Assembly: GCF_014843005.1 (NCBI RefSeq)
Contig: NZ_JACYXM010000009.1
Coordinates: 62,001 to 126,000 of the forward strand
Length of the DNA: 64,000 nt
DNA from: Rhodanobacter sp. DHG33
GTDB taxonomy: Bacteria; Pseudomonadota; Gammaproteobacteria; Xanthomonadales; Rhodanobacteraceae
Direction: 5' to 3'
The notes under the pieces were generated by a model that ran no database searches, was not told where the DNA came from, and worked only from the letters and a program-made list of their open reading frames with translations. Position 1 is the first letter of the stretch, and each line of letters opens with the position of its first letter. The translations under genes were made by a program, and so were the position numbers. Positions 56,952 through 64,000 of this stretch are shown in pieces.

Positions 56952-57653
56952 ATGAACCTGGGCAAACGCATGGCAGCCGAATTCTTCGGCACTTTCTGGC
57001 TGGTACTGGGCGGCTGCGGCAGCGCCGTGCTGGCGGCAGCCTTTCCGCAACTGGGCATCGGCTTCGCGGGCGTGGCGCTGGCCTTCGGCCTCACCGTGCT
57101 GACCATGGCTTACGCGGTCGGTCACATCTCCGGCGGCCACTTCAATCCGGCCGTGACCTGCGGCCTCTCCGCGGGCGGGCGCTTCCCCGGGAAGGAAGTG
57201 GTTCCCTACATCGTGGCGCAAGTGGTCGGCGGCCTGGTGGCTGGCGGCGTGCTGTACCTGATCGCCTCGGGCAAGGCCGGCTTCGACGCCACCGCCAGCG
57301 GCTTCGCCGCGAACGGCTATGGCGACCATTCGCCGGGCGGCTATTCGATGGGTTCGGCGGCGGTGTGCGAAATCGTGATGACCGCCTTCTTCCTTTTCAT
57401 CATCATGGGCACGACGCACAAGAATGCCGCGGTCGGCTTCGCCGGCATCCCGATCGGTTTCGCGCTGACCCTGATCCACCTGATCAGCATCCCGGTCACC
57501 AACACCTCGGTGAACCCCGCGCGCTCGACCGCCGTGGCCTTCTTCCAGGGCACTTGGGCGGTACAGCAGCTGTGGTTCTTCTGGGTGATGCCGATCATCG
57601 GCGGCGTCATCGGCGGCGTGATCTTCCGCTATCTGCGCAGCAGCGACGAGTAA
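56952..57653 (+). CDS. aqpZ: aquaporin Z
   Basis: The protein has 233 residues, with AAGGAG before the ATG. Two NPA boxes ([11 protein letters not shown] and [12 protein letters not shown]) and six membrane helices are present. The ar/R-type residues around the second NPA (NTSVNPARS) fit a water channel rather than a glycerol facilitator. The C-terminus [10 protein letters not shown] is short. Confidence 0.96.
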   Translation: MNLGKRMAAEFFGTFWLVLGGCGSAVLAAAFPQLGIGFAGVALAFGLTVLTMAYAVGHISGGHFNPAVTCGLSAGGRFPGKEVVPYIVAQVVGGLVAGGVLYLIASGKAGFDATASGFAANGYGDHSPGGYSMGSAAVCEIVMTAFFLFIIMGTTHKNAAVGFAGIPIGFALTLIHLISIPVTNTSVNPARSTAVAFFQGTWAVQQLWFFWVMPIIGGVIGGVIFRYLRSSDE

Positions 57654-57680
57654 GCGGCGCAAACCTGCCCTGTCACGGCG

Positions 57681-57708
57681 AGACACGCGGCCTCTTGGCC
57701 GCGTGTCT
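57681..57708 (+). terminator. terminator between aqpZ and the VOC gene
   Basis: AGACACGCGGCC and GGCCGCGTGTCT form a perfect 12-base stem with a TCTT loop, followed by GTTTC. It serves two convergent genes. Confidence 0.75.
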
Positions 57709-57711
57709 GTT

Positions 57712-58107
57712 TCATACCTCGTAAAGTTCGATCGGCAAACCGTCCGGATCGGCAAAAAAGACGAAGCGCTTGCCGGTGTATTCGTCCACGCGCACGGCTT
57801 CGCAAGCCACGCCACGCGCAGTCAACGCCGCGACCGCGATGTCCACGTCCGCCACCGCGAAGGCGAGATGACGCAGTCCCTGCGCCTCCGGCCACGAGGG
57901 GCGCGGCGGCGCGCCGGGAAAGGAGAACAGCTCCAGCTGCACGCCGGGGCTGACCTCCAGGTCGCACTTCCACGAATCGCGCGCCTCGCGATAGACCTCG
58001 TGCACGATGCGCAGACCCAGCACCTCGCTGTAGAACGCCTTCGAGCGCGGGTAATCCGAACAGATCAGGGCGACGTGGTGGATGCCGCGCAGGAAGCTCT
58101 GCGGCAT
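57712..58107 (-). CDS. VOC family protein (GloA2/YaeR-like)
   Basis: The ATG at 58107 gives 131 residues. It reads as a SMU1112c/YaeR-type glyoxalase-fold protein: FLRGIHHVALICSDYPRSKA, FYSEVLGLRIVHEVYREARD, GVQLELFSFPGAPPRPSWPE and FFADPDGLPIELYEV. Metal ligands His (HHVAL) and Glu (ELFSF, IELYE) are kept. It starts two bases after the epmA stop, so it is cotranscribed with ligA-epmA. The substrate is unknown. Confidence 0.92.
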   Translation of the reverse strand: MPQSFLRGIHHVALICSDYPRSKAFYSEVLGLRIVHEVYREARDSWKCDLEVSPGVQLELFSFPGAPPRPSWPEAQGLRHLAFAVADVDIAVAALTARGVACEAVRVDEYTGKRFVFFADPDGLPIELYEV

Positions 58108-58109
58108 GG

Positions 58110-61468
<3,359 letters not shown>

Positions 61469-61571
61469 TTAACGATACGTCCATGGCAGGGGCGCGATAA
61501 GCGAATCGAAAGAATGCGCGGCTAGGCTGGAGAGTCATCGTCATGCCCAGCCGGGCGGGAGGGGAACCGCT

Positions 61572-62204
61572 ATGCGCAAGCCACGTTTCATGCTGCTGCT
61601 CCTCGCCCTTGCGCTGTCCGCCCCGGCATTTGCCGGTGACGGCCCGTTCGGCATCGACCACCGCCTGCACTACGACAACAGCGGCATCTGGAAGCGCAGC
61701 AACCAGAACATCCTGATGTACGGCACCATCGTCGCGGTGGGCGGCGGCGCGCTGGCCTTCGGCGACCAGGACAAGCTGGGCGACACGTTCTGGCGTTCCG
61801 TGGATGCGACCGTGATTGCCAGCCTCGGCGCGGAAGCGCTGAAGTACACGTTCCAGCGCGAACGGCCCTCGCAAACCTCCGACCCGAACCGCTTCTTCGA
61901 GGGCAGCCGCGGCCGAAGCTTCCCCAGCGGCGAAGTCACGGCGATCACCGCCGCGGTGACGCCGTTCATGGCGAACTACGGCGAGGATCACCCCGCGGTC
62001 TACGCGCTCGCGCTGCTGCCCGCCTACGACGCGGTGGCGCGCATGAAGACGCGCGGCCACTGGCAGAGCGACGTGCTGGCCGGCGCGGCCCTGGGTGCCG
62101 GCGTCGGCATCTGGGCCGCGCACCGCAAGTCGCCGCTCATCATCGGCTGGCTGCCGGGCGGTTTCCAGGTGGGTTACGTGCACCACTTCAAGCCAGAACC
62201 CTGA
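61572..62204 (+). CDS. PAP2-family phosphatase-like protein with altered motif
   Basis: The protein has 210 residues with a signal peptide (LLLLALALSAPAFAG). The PAP2 motifs are KYTFQRERP (K-x6-RP), SFPSGEVTAI (normally PSGH) and TRGHWQSDVLAG (R-x5-H-x3-D). The catalytic-site His of the second motif is Glu here, while the nucleophile His in GHWQSD is kept. PAP2 enzymes remove phosphate from lipids such as undecaprenyl or phosphatidyl phosphates. Membrane segments are weak, so a periplasmic or outer-membrane site is possible. Confidence 0.85.
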   Translation: MRKPRFMLLLLALALSAPAFAGDGPFGIDHRLHYDNSGIWKRSNQNILMYGTIVAVGGGALAFGDQDKLGDTFWRSVDATVIASLGAEALKYTFQRERPSQTSDPNRFFEGSRGRSFPSGEVTAITAAVTPFMANYGEDHPAVYALALLPAYDAVARMKTRGHWQSDVLAGAALGAGVGIWAAHRKSPLIIGWLPGGFQVGYVHHFKPEP

Positions 62205-62303
62205 GGCATCACCTGCTCGTCACGACCCGCTGGATGAAACGCTGCTGACTCCGCGAAACCGCGCGGCGGAATGAAAACTGCCGCAGCAGCTATCATGTGC
62301 GAA

Positions 62304-63773
62304 ATGTCTTCGCACGCTGACGAGCCTCTTCCCCACGCCGCGGTTGCCACTGCGGCGGTCGCGCCCGACCAGGCGTCCGTGGCCTCCTCGCTCGAACGCT
62401 ACCGCGGCCTGCTCTGGCTGGTATCGGCGGCCTTCTTCATGCAGGCGCTGGACTCCACCGTGGTCAACACCGCGGTACCGGCGATGGCCGAAGCGCTGCA
62501 CGAAACCCCGCTGGGCATGCGCAGCGCATTGACCAGTTACGTGCTGACGCTGGCGATCCTGATCCCGGCCAGCCCGTGGCTGTGCGACCGCTTCGGCACG
62601 CGCCGGGTGTTCGGCGGCGCCATCGTGCTGTTCGGACTCGGCTCGCTGCTGTGCGGCGTATCGCAGACGCTGCCGCAACTGGTGGCCGCCCGCGTGCTGC
62701 AGGGCGTCGGCGGCGCCTCGCTGATGCCGGTGGGCCGCTACGTGCTGGTGCGCAGCATCGACAAGCGCGAATTCGTCAGCGCAATGAGCACGGTGGCCAC
62801 CTTCGGCCTGCTGGGCTCGGTGCTGGGACCGCTACTGGGCGGCGCGCTGGTGGAGTACACCTCGTGGCGGCTGATCTTCCTCGTCAACGTGCCGGTGGCC
62901 ATCGCCGGCATGTGGATGAACCGGCGCGACATGCCGGAGTACCGGCTGGACCGCGCCAACCGCTTCGACCTCGCGGGCTTCCTGCTGTTCGCCGCCGCCT
63001 CCGCGCTGCTGCTGGCCGCCTCGGAACTGGCCGGCAGCAGCCCGGTGCCATGGCTGGGGATGGCGGCCTGCACCGGCATCGCCGTGTTGCTCGGCGTCGC
63101 ATATGTATGGCACAGCCGCCGCACCCCGTTTCCAGTGGCGGACCTTTCCCTGCTGCGCGTGCGCAGCGTGTGGGTGGCGCTTGCCGGCGGCCTCTCCACG
63201 CGCCTAGGCATCTCCGGCATGTTCCTGCTGCTGGTGCTGTTCCTGCAGGTGGGCTGCGGCTGGTCGCCGGTGGCGGCGGGCCTGATGATGGTGCCGCAGG
63301 CCTTGGGTTCGATTACTGCGAAGTGGGCGGTCAACCGCGCCTTGGTGTATTTCGGCTATCGCCGCCTGTTGCTGGGCAACACGCTGATGGTGGCCCTCCT
63401 GCTGGCGGCGTTCGCGCTGTTCGGGCAGAGCACGCCGGGCTGGCTGATCGCCGCGTTCACCTTCGCCTACGGGGCATTCGCCGGCCTGCAGTACACCGTG
63501 ATGAACACGCTGATCTACAACGACCTGGACATCAAGCACGCCTCGATGGCCTCGTCGATGGCATCCACCGTGCAGTACCTCGCGATGAGCTTCGGCATTG
63601 CGCTTTCCACCCTGCTCATGCAGGCGCTGCTGCGCGGGCATGCGCCCCATGATTTCGTGGTCGCGTTCCGCTGGACCGTGGTGGTGCTGGCCGTGATCAC
63701 CGCCGCCTCCAGCCGCGTGTTCGGCCAGTTGCACGACAACCGGCAGCGCGACGCACTCCCCGCCGCGCGTTGA
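62304..63773 (+). CDS. MFS drug efflux transporter (DHA2 type)
   Basis: The ATG at 62304 gives 489 residues; in-frame ATGs at 62271 and 62295 are alternatives. It shows 14-helix DHA2 character: ALDSTVVNTAVPAMAEAL (motif D1), PWLCDRFGTRRVFG (motif A), and GLLGSVLGPLLGGALVEYTS (motif C of antiporters). It is likely a proton-driven exporter of drugs or toxins. No regulator is adjacent. Confidence 0.92.
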   Translation: MSSHADEPLPHAAVATAAVAPDQASVASSLERYRGLLWLVSAAFFMQALDSTVVNTAVPAMAEALHETPLGMRSALTSYVLTLAILIPASPWLCDRFGTRRVFGGAIVLFGLGSLLCGVSQTLPQLVAARVLQGVGGASLMPVGRYVLVRSIDKREFVSAMSTVATFGLLGSVLGPLLGGALVEYTSWRLIFLVNVPVAIAGMWMNRRDMPEYRLDRANRFDLAGFLLFAAASALLLAASELAGSSPVPWLGMAACTGIAVLLGVAYVWHSRRTPFPVADLSLLRVRSVWVALAGGLSTRLGISGMFLLLVLFLQVGCGWSPVAAGLMMVPQALGSITAKWAVNRALVYFGYRRLLLGNTLMVALLLAAFALFGQSTPGWLIAAFTFAYGAFAGLQYTVMNTLIYNDLDIKHASMASSMASTVQYLAMSFGIALSTLLMQALLRGHAPHDFVVAFRWTVVVLAVITAASSRVFGQLHDNRQRDALPAAR

Positions 63774-63800
63774 CCGCCGCCGCGGGTTAGCATGCGTGGC

Positions 63801-64000
63801 ATGCACCATGCCAGCGACATACTGCTCACCCTGTTCATCGTGTTCGTCGCCGCGCAGATCGGCGGCGAGATCGCCCAGCGCCTGAAGCTTCCCGGCGTGG
63901 TGGGCGAGATCGCCGCAGGCTGCGTAGTCGGCCCTTCCCTGCTCGGCTGGATCACGCCGGACCAGGTCGCCACCGGCACGCCGCTGGACGTGCTGGCCGA
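63801..64000 (+). CDS. cation:proton antiporter, N-terminal part (truncated by window)
   Basis: The gene is open from ATG 63801 (an ATG three codons earlier is also possible) to the window end, 66 residues seen. MHHASDILLTLFIVFVAAQI, GGEIAQRLKLPGVVGEIAAG and VGPSLLGWITP match the first helices of CPA2-type (KefB/Na+-H+ exchanger) proteins. The C-terminal parts lie outside the window. Confidence 0.85.
   Translation, partial: MHHASDILLTLFIVFVAAQIGGEIAQRLKLPGVVGEIAAGCVVGPSLLGWITPDQVATGTPLDVLA

Overview
The window looks like chromosomal DNA of a high-GC gammaproteobacterium of the Xanthomonadales, most likely a Rhodanobacteraceae member (Dyella/Luteibacter/Rhodanobacter type). This is inferred from gene order (hrcA-grpE-dnaK-dnaJ-dapB, carA-carB-greA, omlA/bamE divergent from fur next to rnfH-ratA-smpB, tpiA-secG-leuU, glmM-folP-orn, epmA-ligA) and from protein sequence style. 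It was not confirmed by any search.

Layout. 0-2.2 kb: end of fadH, a structured intergenic region, a LysR regulator and a zinc-free L36 gene (rpmJ). 2.2-9 kb: a minus-strand block with a membrane protein, an MGDG-synthase-like glycosyltransferase, greA, carB and carA. 9-19 kb: a 2OG oxygenase, a Ca/Na exchanger, dapB, and the heat-shock operon hrcA-grpE-dnaK-[TMEM175-like gene]-dnaJ with two sigma-32-like promoters, then recN. 19-27 kb: a NarL/UhpB-type two-component pair, a terminator-ended RNA with AGGA hairpin loops, fur/bamE/rnfH/ratA/smpB, and an ECF42-like sigma factor with a DGPF protein.

27-39.4 kb is accessory. It holds a GH20 hexosaminidase, a GST, an SPFH protein, an S53 peptidase and two copies of a structured terminator-ended RNA. 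Several small minus-strand genes are separated by attC-like sites. No integrase is visible, so this is best read as a decaying integron cassette cluster (CALIN type).

39.4-46.1 kb is also accessory: a second TMEM175-like gene, a RibD/DHFR-like reductase, an array of palindromes at exact 21-bp spacing, and a lower-GC island. The island has a HEPN-like/PLD-nuclease pair facing a MazG/McrA-like HNH pair, beside the leuU tRNA. This is a plausible defence island.

46.1-64 kb returns to housekeeping genes: leuU, secG, tpiA, glmM, folP, orn, sbcB, aqpZ, epmA and ligA, with transporters, a PAP2 protein and the start of a CPA2-type antiporter running off the end.
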